Origin: Niallia nealsonii
GTDB lineage: Bacteria > Bacillota > Bacilli > Bacillales > Cytobacillaceae
DNA length: 64,000 nt
NCBI RefSeq assembly: GCF_002835805.1
Contig: NZ_PISE01000003.1
Location: 62,001 to 126,000 of the forward strand
Direction of reading: 5' to 3'
The notes beneath the pieces are model-generated. The model saw only the letters and a list, made by a program, of their open reading frames with translations, was not told the origin of the DNA and did no database searches. A program made the position numbers and the translations under genes. Numbering within the stretch: position 1 is the first letter of the stretch; every line of letters begins with the position of its first letter. Positions 53,936 to 63,327 of this stretch are shown piece after piece.

Positions 53936-54925
53936 ATGCTTTTTATAGATAATAAAGGTATAACGGATCCACGCATTAATTTGGCAATAGAAGAATATGC
54001 GGTGAAAAATTTAGACATAAATGAAACGTATTTGTTATTTTATATAAATGAGCCATCTATTATTATTGGCAAAAATCAGAATACAATTGAAGAAATCAAT
54101 ACAGACTATGTAGAAGAAAAAGGCATACATGTAGTCAGAAGGCTTTCTGGCGGCGGAGCAGTTTATCATGATTTAGGAAATTTAAACTTTAGCTTTATTA
54201 CAAAAGATGATGGAGACAGCTTCCACAACTTTAGAAAATTTACTGAACCTGTTGTAAAAGCTTTGCAAAGCTTAGGCGTTAATGCAGAGCTGAGCGGTCG
54301 CAATGATTTGCTTGCAGAAGGAAGAAAAGTTTCTGGCAATGCCCAATACGCAACAAGGGGAAGAATGTTCAGTCATGGAACTTTGCTGTTCCGTTCAGAA
54401 ATGGATCATGTTGTTGCTGCTCTAAAAGTCAAAAAAGATAAAATAGAATCAAAAGGAATTAAGTCTGTAAGAAGCAGAGTAGCGAATATTACAGACTTTT
54501 TGAAAGAAGATATAACGATTGAAGAATTCCGCAAATTACTTTTAGCATATTTGTTTGAAGGAGAAGAAAATATTCAAGAATATGTATTAACAGATGACGA
54601 TTGGAAGAAGATTCACGTTATTTCGAAAGAGCGGTACCAAAATTGGGATTGGAATTATGGCAAGTCTCCGAAATTTAATATTCAGCACTCCCACCGTTTT
54701 CCTGTTGGCCAAATCGATGTACGCTTTGATGTAGTGAAGGGAATTGTAAAGCAATGCAAGATTTATGGTGACTTCTTTGGTGTTGGAGATATTTCGGATA
54801 TTGAAAATAGATTGATTGGCGTGCGTTATGATCGTGCTGATTTAGAAAAAGCATTAGAAGAAACACCGATAAAACACTATTTCGGCAATGTAACGAAAGA
54901 GGATTTTCTACATCTTATTTATTAA
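53936..54925 (+). CDS. lplJ: Lipoate-protein ligase LplJ
   Basis: A 329-residue ligase that activates free lipoate with ATP and attaches it to lipoyl domains or to GcvH. Signatures are RRLSGGGAVYHDLGNLNFSF (near 68-87) and GRKVSGNAQYATRGRMFSHG with the catalytic Lys. The C-terminal accessory domain typical of LplA/LplJ is present. The ATG at 53936 follows GGGGTGTCACC. Length and context (before yhfN) match B. subtilis LplJ (YhfJ). Confidence 0.93.
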   Translation: MLFIDNKGITDPRINLAIEEYAVKNLDINETYLLFYINEPSIIIGKNQNTIEEINTDYVEEKGIHVVRRLSGGGAVYHDLGNLNFSFITKDDGDSFHNFRKFTEPVVKALQSLGVNAELSGRNDLLAEGRKVSGNAQYATRGRMFSHGTLLFRSEMDHVVAALKVKKDKIESKGIKSVRSRVANITDFLKEDITIEEFRKLLLAYLFEGEENIQEYVLTDDDWKKIHVISKERYQNWDWNYGKSPKFNIQHSHRFPVGQIDVRFDVVKGIVKQCKIYGDFFGVGDISDIENRLIGVRYDRADLEKALEETPIKHYFGNVTKEDFLHLIY

Positions 54926-54931
54926 GAACCT

Positions 54932-54998
54932 AAAAATAAGAAGATGCAAAAAAGGGGGCTTTATGTGATGGCCATCTTTTTAGCATCTTCTTATTTTT
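54932..54998 (+). terminator. Terminator after lplJ
   Basis: Long stem AAATAAGAAGATGC / GCATCTTCTTATTTT with an inner imperfect loop and T run. Confidence 0.85.
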
Positions 54999-55014
54999 TG
55001 AACAAATACTTCGT

Positions 55015-55099
55015 TTAATGGGCTTTTCCCCTCAGCTAAGGGAGTATCTAGATGGGTAGAAACCTGCTGAGTAAAAGCCAGATTGAAGTTTCACTTTAT
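55015..55099. repeat. Family C hairpin repeat, copy 1 (short form)
   Basis: TTAATGGGCTTTTCCCC, then CTAAGGGAG, GATGGGTAGAAACCTGCTGA, GTAAAAGCC and the tail TTGAAGTTTCACTTTAT. The ends GGCTTTT and AAAAGCC pair. Related copies are at 60215-60322 and 60550-60770. Confidence 0.7.
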
Positions 55100-55183
55100 C
55101 TATAATTTCATAACTTCTAGTTCTAAATGAAAAATTTTGGACTAATTATTATTAATAGGTTGTACTAGGATTGGAGGGATAAA

Positions 55184-56461
55184 ATGGCGAGGAAAATTGG
55201 ATTTTATACGGTTTTATTTTATGTAGCGTACGGCTTATTTTTTTATTGGTACTTATTTTACCATGCCGAAACAGCTTTGCCTTTTGAATACCAAGGATCA
55301 CAAGCAGATCCGGCAACTTTTTTAAATAGCAGGGAACTCGCTCTTAGTGAGGAATATTCTAAAGTTCGCAATTTCTTATTTTTTCTGTCCACACCCTTTG
55401 AGTGGGTGCTTTACCTCTTTATTTTATTATTTGGTTTATCAAAGGCCTATCAAAAGTGGGGAGAGAAATCAGCGAAGTATAAGCTCCTGCAACAAGGGAT
55501 CTATTTATTCTGGCTATCTTTAACAGCATATATTGCAACATTTCCATTAAGCTATATCAGCTATACGTTATCGAAAACCTATCATATTTCTACACAAAGT
55601 TTTGCAGCATGGATGAAAGATGAGCTTATAGATTTTTGGGTTAATTTTGGTTTTTTGTATCTTTTCGTTGTGGTTATTTATTGGTTGATTAATAAAAGCC
55701 AAAAACGCTGGTGGCTATATGCTTGGTTTCTTTCTGTGCCATTTACTTTATTTATTACGTTTATTCAGCCTGTCGTCATTGATCCCCTGTATAACGACTT
55801 TACGCCTTTAAAAAACAAAGAGCTGGAAACAAAAATATTGGATTTAGCAAAAAAATCTAATATTCCAGCAGAACATGTTTTTGAAGTGAATATGTCTGAT
55901 AAAACGAATGCTTTAAATGCGTATGTTACAGGAATTGGCAGCAATTCAAGAATTGTTCTTTGGGACACGACATTAAATAAATTGAAGGATAAAGAAATTC
56001 TATTTGTTATGGCACATGAAATGGCTCATTATGTAGAAAAGCATATTTATATAGGAATTGGAATTTCTTTGTTTTTATCATTTATAGGCTTATATATCAT
56101 TTATAGGTTAATGCATATTATTATAGCGAAATGGGGAGATGTTTTTAAAATTGTAGATATAAAGGATATCCGCTCTTTGCCACTGATGCTTGCGCTAATT
56201 TCTCTTCTGTTTTTTGTTTCTAGTCCATTAACGAATACGATATCAAGATATGAAGAGAACAGAGCAGATAAATATGCTGTAGCGATGACCGAAGATCCAG
56301 ATTCAGGGATTGCGACTTTTCAAAAATTGGCGAAATCAGGATTAAGTGAAGTGAATCCTCCATTAATAGTAAAGATTTTTCGCTATAATCACCCGACCAT
56401 GTTAGAACGAATAGCTGAACTAGAGGAAGCAAGCGTGCTGAAAAAAAATAGTGAGAAATAA
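55184..56461 (+). CDS. yhfN: M48-family membrane zinc peptidase YhfN
   Basis: A 425-residue integral membrane protease of the Ste24/CAAX-prenyl-protease-like M48 group. The zinc motif is HEMAH (His 278, Glu 279, His 282), with the third ligand in RYEENRADKYAV. About six or seven helices surround it, as in B. subtilis YhfN (426 residues). The ATG follows GGAGGGATAAA. The substrate is unknown in Bacillus. Confidence 0.92.
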   Translation: MARKIGFYTVLFYVAYGLFFYWYLFYHAETALPFEYQGSQADPATFLNSRELALSEEYSKVRNFLFFLSTPFEWVLYLFILLFGLSKAYQKWGEKSAKYKLLQQGIYLFWLSLTAYIATFPLSYISYTLSKTYHISTQSFAAWMKDELIDFWVNFGFLYLFVVVIYWLINKSQKRWWLYAWFLSVPFTLFITFIQPVVIDPLYNDFTPLKNKELETKILDLAKKSNIPAEHVFEVNMSDKTNALNAYVTGIGSNSRIVLWDTTLNKLKDKEILFVMAHEMAHYVEKHIYIGIGISLFLSFIGLYIIYRLMHIIIAKWGDVFKIVDIKDIRSLPLMLALISLLFFVSSPLTNTISRYEENRADKYAVAMTEDPDSGIATFQKLAKSGLSEVNPPLIVKIFRYNHPTMLERIAELEEASVLKKNSEK

Positions 56462-56477
56462 AATAAAAAGAACAAAT

Positions 56478-56560
56478 AGTGGCGAGCCGCGTCCCACACT
56501 GATTGTTAGAGGAAGTCTATAGAAGGTAGGTCACATAGACTGGTTATAGCGGGCATTTAT
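56478..56560. repeat. Family D repeat, lone copy
   Basis: Contains CACTGATTG, TCTATAGAAGGTAGG and CACATAGAC in an order that matches the complement of 60650-60765 (CACTGATCG, TCTATAGAATATAGG, CACAGAC). It is a diverged intergenic repeat with no frame. Confidence 0.45.
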
Positions 56561-56618
56561 ACTATTCACCTAGATTTCTCCTGTATTCTTTTAATCTGTT
56601 GGATGAGGCAATTAAAAG

Positions 56619-56669
56619 AAAATGCCACTTATTCTATGTAGGGAACCTCATAGAATAAATGGCATTTTT
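56619..56669. terminator. Bidirectional terminator between yhfN and yhzC
   Basis: Stem AAAATGCCA-TTATTCTATG / CATAGAATAA-TGGCATTTT between converging genes. Confidence 0.88.
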
Positions 56670-56677
56670 AGCTTATT

Positions 56678-56911
56678 TCAACTGCCGAAGCGCTTACATA
56701 ATTGATTGAATTCAATACTTAATTGATTGAATTTTTCTCTATTTCTTTCATCAATGGCTTTATCAATAAGGGTCATTAAGTTGTCTTTTTCTATTTTTAA
56801 GTGGATTTCAGATAGCAGCATATCAATGTAAAGGTCCATCACATAAGTTTTAGCTTTTTTTCTTTTCATAGCATTTAATTTAGTTAACTCAGTGTATGAC
56901 TTTTCCTTCAT
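56678..56911 (-). CDS. yhzC: IDEAL-domain protein YhzC
   Basis: A 77-residue protein with the IDEAL-domain pattern (VMDLYIDMLLSEIHLK then LIDKAIDERNREKFNQLS). B. subtilis YhzC is the same size and lies beside comK; its function is not known. I start at the ATG at 56911 after GGGGTGAAGAAA; the open frame extends 20 codons further without a ribosome site. It is divergent from comK. Confidence 0.85.
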   Translation of the reverse strand: MKEKSYTELTKLNAMKRKKAKTYVMDLYIDMLLSEIHLKIEKDNLMTLIDKAIDERNREKFNQLSIEFNQLCKRFGS

Positions 56912-57094
56912 TTTCTTCACCCCTGACACCTTTTTAATATTATATGGTGAAATTTTCAAAATATCAATCAAATATTTTAAAAATTAAGAAAATGATGAAA
57001 GAGTTTGAATAAATTAAGAAAAATTAAAAGTTTTAATTAATAAATAGTACTTTAGTGCTATGATAAAGGAAAAGATGAAAAGGGAGGGAATTTT

Positions 57095-57685
57095 TTGGTT
57101 TTTAATTCAGAAAATTCGGATAACTATAGTATTAATTTATTAACACTTGCAATTTTTCCATTTACTACAAAAAAAGGAGAACTATTTTCAGAGATATATG
57201 AAGGGAATCAGATTATTATTTGCAGTTTGCCGCCAAAAGAAATAATAAACAGAAATTGTATTCACTTGGGCTGCTCCTATGATGGAAAAAAAACAGGGAC
57301 TCGAGCGCTCATGAATTACAGCTATAAGGTGCCAATTGCAATTGATGCTTTTTCCATTTGCTTTTTTCCTACTCATTCTCCATCCCATACTTCTTGTTCA
57401 TGGATCTCCGTTTCGCCTATTGTAGAAGTGAAAAAAATCGGATCTTTGCAAACAAATATCATGTTTAAAAATAATGTGGAAATTACGGTCAGCGTTTCCC
57501 ATCACTCTATTACTAACCAAATATCTAGAAGCAATGCATTGCTGAAAAAGGTTAATTATAATCAAGAACAGAAAAATAGCTCCTCCTTTTTTATTAAAAA
57601 CGATTATAAAAATAAAAAAGGAGGGAGAAGAAAAAATTGCAAAGAAGATAATGCTCTTTATTCAGATGACAATGAGGAAAATTAA
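57095..57685 (+). CDS. comK: Competence transcription factor ComK
   Basis: A 196-residue ComK homologue. Recognisable blocks against B. subtilis ComK are NCIHLGCSYDGKKTGT (54-69), KVPIAIDAFSICFFPT, CSWISV (near 103) and SVSHHSITNQISRSNALL. ComK turns on DNA uptake and recombination genes. The C-terminal 45 residues are Lys/Asn-rich and unlike the B. subtilis tail; the MecA-binding FMLYPK is replaced by something like NALYSDD, so degradation control may differ. It starts at TTG (57095) after GGGAGGGAATTTT. Upstream A/T tracts (AAAATTAAAAGTTTT, 57021-57035 region) could be ComK boxes. Confidence 0.88.
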   Translation: MVFNSENSDNYSINLLTLAIFPFTTKKGELFSEIYEGNQIIICSLPPKEIINRNCIHLGCSYDGKKTGTRALMNYSYKVPIAIDAFSICFFPTHSPSHTSCSWISVSPIVEVKKIGSLQTNIMFKNNVEITVSVSHHSITNQISRSNALLKKVNYNQEQKNSSSFFIKNDYKNKKGGRRKNCKEDNALYSDDNEEN

Positions 57686-58042
57686 ATACAAAAAATCGTT
57701 TTGAATTATATTTAATTATTTTTGAATCTTACTAGCACAATTTATATATGCCTTCGTTTATTAACTCCTTGTGTACAGTCCTCACTGTTATTTTAACAAG
57801 ATCCAAATAAAGCTTTTACTAATGCTGATATCATAATTATTCATAGACAAATAAATAGTTTATTCTATCAAATGATTGTTGTACTGTAGAAATTGTATGT
57901 AAGTATTTAGCTTAATTCATGAAAAAAAGTTTATCTAAAGATTAAAAAATGTGTTCGTTAATATAAAAAAAGAATCTTTAACAACTATCATTTGTCTTTT
58001 GCTAGTTGAAATTACCTAATAATTGGGTTAAAGTAGCCAATA

Positions 58043-58088
58043 TAAGAATCCTTTCTGTGGTTATTCGGAACAGAAATGGATTCTTTTT
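58043..58088 (+). terminator. Terminator-like hairpin before yuxL
   Basis: AAGAATCC-TTTCTGT / ACAGAAAT-GGATTCTT with TTT after it, 350 bases after comK. The comK-yuxL gap of about 500 bases holds nothing else that I can name. Confidence 0.65.
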
Positions 58089-58212
58089 GCATTTAATTAA
58101 TTCCATGTAGGAAAAAGGCTTGGCATAGAAACTTTTATATATAGTCAGTTATTTTTTTTTGATTAGAACAAATAAGAAATTAGCATATTAAATGATAAAA
58201 GGATGGTGTGTT

Positions 58213-60207
58213 ATGAAAGAAAAAAAGAGCATAGCAGCTGAACATTTGTATAAATTAAATTCTGTTGTCGACCCTCAAGTAGATAGTAGTGGAAAGGGGT
58301 GTTTATATGTTGTTACATCGATCTGTAAAAAAAATGATACATATATTTCTAATATTTATTACAAAAGTTTGGAAGAAGAAAGTGAAGAGATGCAATGGAC
58401 ATTTGGGAAAGATAGAAATCATTCACCTAGATGGTCTCCCGATGGCAAAAAAATTGTATTTGTATCCAATCGAACAGGAAAAAAACAACTATTTATCTTA
58501 AATAGAGAGGGAGGCGAGGCCAGACAGCTCACAAATATTCCTAATGGAGCAACCAATCCTGTATGGTCTCCCGATGGCTCAAAGATTGCATTTCAAACAA
58601 GACTCTGTAAAGAAGAAAGCATCAATTGTAAAGAGGCTAACATAGATCATACTTACAAAACAGTGCCATTAGAAGTTACAAACATGAAGTATAAATCAGA
58701 TCAATCAGGCTTATGGGATGGAAAATATCAGCACATAGGAATGATTGATATTAGTACAGGAGAATTAATGGAGATTACTACCGGCGAAAATGATTATTTA
58801 CTAGAAAGCTGGTCCCCAGATGGAAAATATATTGCGATTTCGGCAGATACACATAAGGATAAGGATCTTAGTTTCTGCTCAGATGTCTTTTTGTATGAGG
58901 TAGAAACTAGTATTTGGAAGAAAATAACTTCCGGATCAGGGGATTTTGGAAAAGTAACATGGTCTGCCAATGGAAAGAAAATAGGGTTAATTGGACATGA
59001 AAGGGAATATGAAAATGCAACATACTCTAAATTATGGGTATATGATGTTGAGTTAGAGTGGCTGCAATGTTTAACACCTGATTGGGATGCAAATGTTGGA
59101 GATGACGCGATTGGAGATTTTCAGCAAGGCGTTGTTACCCCTGGAATGCTGTGGGGAGAAGACAATGAAAGCTTTGTATTTCTAGGAAGCGATCATGGCA
59201 ATACGATTGTTTATTTTGGACATGAAACAGGAGCGATTTATCCATCTTTAATCGATAATCAGCATGTGTATGGCCTATCAACAGGAGGCAGCCTAAAATG
59301 GGCTGTTGTGGCTATAAGCACACCAAAGCTGCCTGGAGATTTATTTCTATTAAACTTAGAAACAGGCGAAGTAAAACAATTAACGGATGTAAACAAACAA
59401 TTTGTCAAAGAGCATGAATTTGCAAATGTAGAGGCCATTCAGTTTCAATCAAATGATGGATGGGAATTGCATGGATGGCTTATGAAGCCAATAGGTTTTA
59501 AAGCAGGGGAAACATATCCATTAACTCTTGAGATTCATGGTGGCCCACATGCTATGTATGCGAATACTTATTTTCATGAATTCCAAGCATTAGCAGCAAA
59601 TGGCTTTGCTGTTTTGTATATAAATCCTAGGGGAAGTTTTGGTTATGGCCAGCATTTTGTTGATGCAGTTAGAGGAGATTATGGAAATAAGGATTATGAG
59701 GATATAATGGATGCAGTCGATTATATTCTTGCAAACTTTGACTTTATTGATGAAACACGATTAGGGGTAACTGGTGGCAGTTACGGAGGATTTATGACAA
59801 ATTGGATAATAGGACATACGAATCGTTTTAAAGCGGCTGTTACACAACGCTCTATCTCTAATTGGATTAGTTTTTATGGGGTAAGTGATATTGGCTATTA
59901 TTTTTCTGATTGGCAATTAAAGGCTGATTTAACGGATATGGAGACATTATGGAAGCATTCTCCGTTAGCATATGTAGAAAAAATCGAAACGCCCTTGCTA
60001 ATATTGCATGGAGAAAATGATCTTCGTTGTCCAATTGAACAGGCAGAGCAATTGTTTATTGCATTAAAAAAACAAAAGAAAACGACAAAATTTATTCGTT
60101 TTCCAGAATCGAATCATGAATTATCAAGAAGTGGGAAACCTTCTCTTAGGATAGAACGTCTAAACTATATAAATAATTGGTTTAAAGAGTATCTAATGAA
60201 AAACTAG
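58213..60207 (+). CDS. yuxL: S9 (prolyl oligopeptidase family) peptidase, YuxL-like
   Basis: A 664-residue cytosolic serine peptidase. The N-terminal half is a beta-propeller with TolB/PD40-type repeats (RWSPDGKKIVF, VWSPDGSKIAF, SWSPDGKYIAI). The C-terminal alpha/beta-hydrolase has GGSYGG (Ser 523), HGENDLRCP (Asp) and ESNHELSR (His). It resembles B. subtilis YuxL (657) and acyl-peptide hydrolases or dipeptidyl peptidases that remove residues from short peptides. The ATG follows GGATGGTGTGTT. Confidence 0.85.
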   Translation: MKEKKSIAAEHLYKLNSVVDPQVDSSGKGCLYVVTSICKKNDTYISNIYYKSLEEESEEMQWTFGKDRNHSPRWSPDGKKIVFVSNRTGKKQLFILNREGGEARQLTNIPNGATNPVWSPDGSKIAFQTRLCKEESINCKEANIDHTYKTVPLEVTNMKYKSDQSGLWDGKYQHIGMIDISTGELMEITTGENDYLLESWSPDGKYIAISADTHKDKDLSFCSDVFLYEVETSIWKKITSGSGDFGKVTWSANGKKIGLIGHEREYENATYSKLWVYDVELEWLQCLTPDWDANVGDDAIGDFQQGVVTPGMLWGEDNESFVFLGSDHGNTIVYFGHETGAIYPSLIDNQHVYGLSTGGSLKWAVVAISTPKLPGDLFLLNLETGEVKQLTDVNKQFVKEHEFANVEAIQFQSNDGWELHGWLMKPIGFKAGETYPLTLEIHGGPHAMYANTYFHEFQALAANGFAVLYINPRGSFGYGQHFVDAVRGDYGNKDYEDIMDAVDYILANFDFIDETRLGVTGGSYGGFMTNWIIGHTNRFKAAVTQRSISNWISFYGVSDIGYYFSDWQLKADLTDMETLWKHSPLAYVEKIETPLLILHGENDLRCPIEQAEQLFIALKKQKKTTKFIRFPESNHELSRSGKPSLRIERLNYINNWFKEYLMKN

Positions 60208-60214
60208 TTTTATC

Positions 60215-60322
60215 ATGCATGAACGGGCTTTTTCCCCGACCTAAGGAATGATAAGAGAAAACGAGAAATCTAGGTGGGCAGAAACTTGCTGAGTAAAAGC
60301 TTGGTTGTTAGTTTCACTTTAT
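60215..60322. repeat. Family C hairpin repeat, copy 2
   Basis: ATGAACGGGCTTTTTCCCCG, then ACCTAAGGAATGATAAGAG, ATCTAGGTGGGCAGAAACTT, GAGTAAAAGC and GTTTCACTTTA. It is roughly 85% identical to copy 3 over 85 bases. Confidence 0.75.
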
Positions 60323-60549
60323 TTTGAAAGTGGAAAAATTATCTTAAAAAGCATATTTTCTGATATGATAAGAGAAAAGTCATTGAAATAAAAAATTTTA
60401 ATAAAAAAAATAATAGGATTTTTGACTGAACAATAGTGTATTTCTAGCTAGCAAGGGTAACAATTGTACAGAGAAGGACTAATCTTTTATAATTTTAAAA
60501 ATCAATGGTCATACGAAAAATGTGGAAGTCACTTAAGGATGAATTTATC

Positions 60550-60770
60550 ACACATGAACAGGCTTTTGCCCCCACCTAAGGGATGATAAGAGAAAATGAG
60601 AAATCTAGGTGGGTAGAAACTTGCCGAATAAAAGCCTGATAGAGAAGAACACAGACTACTATAGCGCCCACGTCCTGTGGCAACGTCTGTGTCGCCTATA
60701 TTCTATAGATCTCAGGGCTGCGATCAGTGGGGTAAGTGGAAAATCTCACTGATTGAAATTTTACTTTATT
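60550..60770. repeat. Family C repeat, copy 3, with inserted family D module
   Basis: The first 90 bases match copy 2; CCCACCTA (60571 region) pairs with TAGGTGGG (60606-60613), and GGCTTTT pairs with AAAAGCC. Where copies 1 and 2 pass straight to their tail, this copy holds a 110-base family D module (TAGCGCCCACGTCCTGTGG, then CTATAGATCTCAGGGCTG) before the tail GATTGAAATTTTACTTTAT. Confidence 0.65.
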
Positions 60771-60805
60771 AGCTGAAAATAGCATGGAAAGGAAACCTTA
60801 CTGGG

Positions 60806-61750
60806 ATGGAGAGAACAGATTATCAAAAGAAAAGAAAAAAACGAAGAAAGCTTAGAAAGGGCAGAGTATTTTTAGTATTTCTTCTAATGGTATTGATAGT
60901 AGGGGCAGCTTATATTTATTTTCAATATAAGCAAGGAGTAAAGCAGTCGGAAGAAAAAGGAGCCATTAACAAGGTTAAGTATGAATTTAATGGGAAAGAG
61001 GATGCAACTGGGGGAACCAATGTCTTATTGTTAGGAAGTGATGCCCGAAAAGAGGATGATAAATTTCGGACAGATACAATTATGATTGCTCAATACCATC
61101 CAGATACAGGTACCTATAAGATTATTTCCTTAATGCGTGATATGTACGTTGATATACCTGGAAATGGACAAGGTCGCATAAACTCTGCTTTTACGATAGG
61201 AGGGCCTGAATTATTAAGACAAACGATTAAAGAGAATTTTGATATAGACTTACAATACTATGCAATCGTTAATTTTGAAGGGTTTGAGGCACTTATTGAT
61301 GAGGCGTTTCCAGATGGTGTGGAAATGGATGTTGAAAAGAAAATGTCTACAAATATTGGGGTAACGTTAGAGCCAGGATTGCAACATTTAAATGGGAAAC
61401 AATTGCTTGGATATGTTCGTTTCCGCCATGATGCCATTTCTGATTTTGGAAGGGTAGAAAGGCAGCAAAAAACACTAAAAGCATTGGCCTCCCAAATTTC
61501 CAGTGTACAAACTGTTACGAAATTACCTAAGCTTGCTGGGGTAATGATTCCATATATAAATACCAGTATGGATACTGGAGATATCATTTATATAGGAAAA
61601 GAACTTATTACAAATAAAGACGTGGAAATAGAATCTATGAGAGTTCCTGTTGATGGCAGTTACCAGGATATGAGGGTAAATGGAGCGGCTGTTTTAAGTG
61701 TGGATCTTGAGCAGAATAAACAAGAAATAGCAGAGTTCTTAGCAAATTAA
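60806..61750 (+). CDS. LytR-CpsA-Psr (LCP) family protein
   Basis: A 314-residue membrane-anchored LCP enzyme. A basic N-terminus (KKRKKRRKLRKGR) and one helix (about 24-42) precede the external LCP domain with LLGSDAR, RTDTIMI, SLMRDMYVDIPG and YVRFRHDAISDFGRVERQQ. LCP proteins move teichoic acid or other anionic glycopolymers from lipid carriers to peptidoglycan. It belongs with TagT/TagU/TagV of B. subtilis; I cannot say which. The start ATG has only a fair ribosome site (GGAAA, 10 bases away). Confidence 0.88.
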   Translation: MERTDYQKKRKKRRKLRKGRVFLVFLLMVLIVGAAYIYFQYKQGVKQSEEKGAINKVKYEFNGKEDATGGTNVLLLGSDARKEDDKFRTDTIMIAQYHPDTGTYKIISLMRDMYVDIPGNGQGRINSAFTIGGPELLRQTIKENFDIDLQYYAIVNFEGFEALIDEAFPDGVEMDVEKKMSTNIGVTLEPGLQHLNGKQLLGYVRFRHDAISDFGRVERQQKTLKALASQISSVQTVTKLPKLAGVMIPYINTSMDTGDIIYIGKELITNKDVEIESMRVPVDGSYQDMRVNGAAVLSVDLEQNKQEIAEFLAN

Positions 61751-61988
61751 GAAAAATCTTTGTTAAGGAATATCTGGAGAAAATGCTGTGTTTATGTCTT
61801 TTAGCAAGCGTTAGAAAGGCTGATTAAATAAGCAAAAATAAAAATGGGTGATTTAGTCATTTTTATAGAAATAGAGCATTTTCTGAATTATTGCAAGTTG
61901 AAGTTAAGCAGTTATTGTTTGATGAAAAAAATGAAAAGAATTGATAAATAAAAATGATTCTTTAAAAGGTAGCAAGGGGTTTTTATTA

Positions 61989-62606
61989 ATGGATATAGAG
62001 ACAATTAAAGCGTGGTTCACTATGGAGAATATCATGCAAATAATTGATAGCTACCGTTCTTTTGGTCCGCTGCCAGGCATCCTTTTACCTTTGCTGGAAT
62101 CATTTCTTCCATTTTTGCCATTGTTTTTATTTATAATGGCAAATGTAAATGCATTCGGTTTTTGGTTAGGATTCCTTTTTTCATGGATCGGCACCTGTGG
62201 TGGAGCGCTGCTTGTTTTTTTATTGGTAAGAAAATATGGACAAAAAAGATTATTAAGTTTTATTAGAAATCATCGGAAGGTGCAAAGGCTGATGATTTGG
62301 ATAGAAAATCATGGATTTGGACCATTGTTTATCCTTTTATGTTTTCCTTTTACACCGTCTGCACTAGTAAATATTGTGGCAGGATTATCGAGAATTTCAA
62401 TTGGACAGTATATGCTTGCTGTTTTAATTGGAAAGCTGGTAATGATTATTACAATTAGCTTTATTGGGTATGATTTAAAGTCAATGATTATGCAGCCGAT
62501 GAGAACCATTCCTATAGCAATTGCTATATTTATTCTGTGGTATGTAGGAAAAAGGATAGAAGAGAAGATGAATCATACGGAAGAAAAAGAAAGAGGAAAT
62601 GCATAG
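61989..62606 (+). CDS. yhjE: TVP38/TMEM64 (DedA-like) membrane protein YhjE
   Basis: A 205-residue membrane protein of the TVP38/TMEM64 (VTT domain) family with about five helices and the conserved FPFTPSALVNIVAGLSRIS block. B. subtilis YhjE (207) lies next to sipV, as here. Related VTT proteins act in lipid-carrier recycling; a flippase role is inferred. I start at the ATG at 61989 after AAGGGG; the frame is open 16 codons upstream without a good site. sipV starts 42 bases downstream. Confidence 0.87.
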   Translation: MDIETIKAWFTMENIMQIIDSYRSFGPLPGILLPLLESFLPFLPLFLFIMANVNAFGFWLGFLFSWIGTCGGALLVFLLVRKYGQKRLLSFIRNHRKVQRLMIWIENHGFGPLFILLCFPFTPSALVNIVAGLSRISIGQYMLAVLIGKLVMIITISFIGYDLKSMIMQPMRTIPIAIAIFILWYVGKRIEEKMNHTEEKERGNA

Positions 62607-62648
62607 TGTGTTTTTGAGCTTTAAAACTGGTCTGGAGGGAGAAAGCAG

Positions 62649-63203
62649 TTGAAGGAAACGTTCAAGAGAGAAGGCAGGGAATGGCTCAAGGCTTTTGCTA
62701 TTGGGATTATCATTTTTATTATTATTCGTGCTTTTTTCTTCTCCAATTATGAAGTAGATGGTGAATCAATGATGCCCACCTTAGAAAATGGAAATAAGTT
62801 GGTTGTAAATAAAATCGGGTACAAGATAAGTAATCTAAAGCATTTTGATGTGATTGTATTCCATGCGAATGAAGAAGATGACTATGTGAAAAGAGTAATC
62901 GGACTCCCAGGGGATAAAGTAGAATACAAAGATGATCATTTGTATATCAATGGAAAAAAATACGAGGAGTCTTTTTTAGATAGTTATCGAAGCCAAGTTG
63001 CAGCAGGCCGCTTGACTGGTGACTTTACTTTAGAAGAAATTACAGGCAAAAAAACGGTACCGGATGACTCGCTGTTTGTATTAGGGGATAATCGTTTAGG
63101 AAGCTGGGACAGCAGGCATTTTGGATTTATATCAATTGATCAAGTAGTTGGGAAAGTAAGTTTGAGATATTGGCCGCTGAATGAATTTCAAATGGACTTT
63201 TAG
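62649..63203 (+). CDS. sipV: Type I signal peptidase SipV
   Basis: A 184-residue signal peptidase I with one N-terminal helix (12-32). The Ser-Lys dyad is Ser 40 in VDGESMMPTL and Lys 81 in YVKRVIGLPGD; the C-terminal box is LGDNRLGSWDSRHFG. It cleaves secretory preproteins at the outer membrane face. Translation begins at TTG (62649) after GGAGGGAGAAAGCAG. It follows yhjE as in B. subtilis, where the enzyme is called SipV; here it is somewhat longer. Confidence 0.92.
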   Translation: MKETFKREGREWLKAFAIGIIIFIIIRAFFFSNYEVDGESMMPTLENGNKLVVNKIGYKISNLKHFDVIVFHANEEDDYVKRVIGLPGDKVEYKDDHLYINGKKYEESFLDSYRSQVAAGRLTGDFTLEEITGKKTVPDDSLFVLGDNRLGSWDSRHFGFISIDQVVGKVSLRYWPLNEFQMDF

Positions 63204-63327
63204 AAATATCCATTATTAAGTGGTTATAGTAATTAGACTAGTTATATTTTAAATGAATTTAACTGGTTTTTTTTATAGAAGTCCGTGTTTGCCAAAAAAG
63301 AAATAGGTAAATAAAGGTGTGGGGATT

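Noticed and set aside
57560-57720. Frameshifted comK C-terminus
   Set aside because: The +1 frame has a vague MLF likeness to the B. subtilis tail, but the annotated frame gives a protein of normal length, so a frameshift is not proven.
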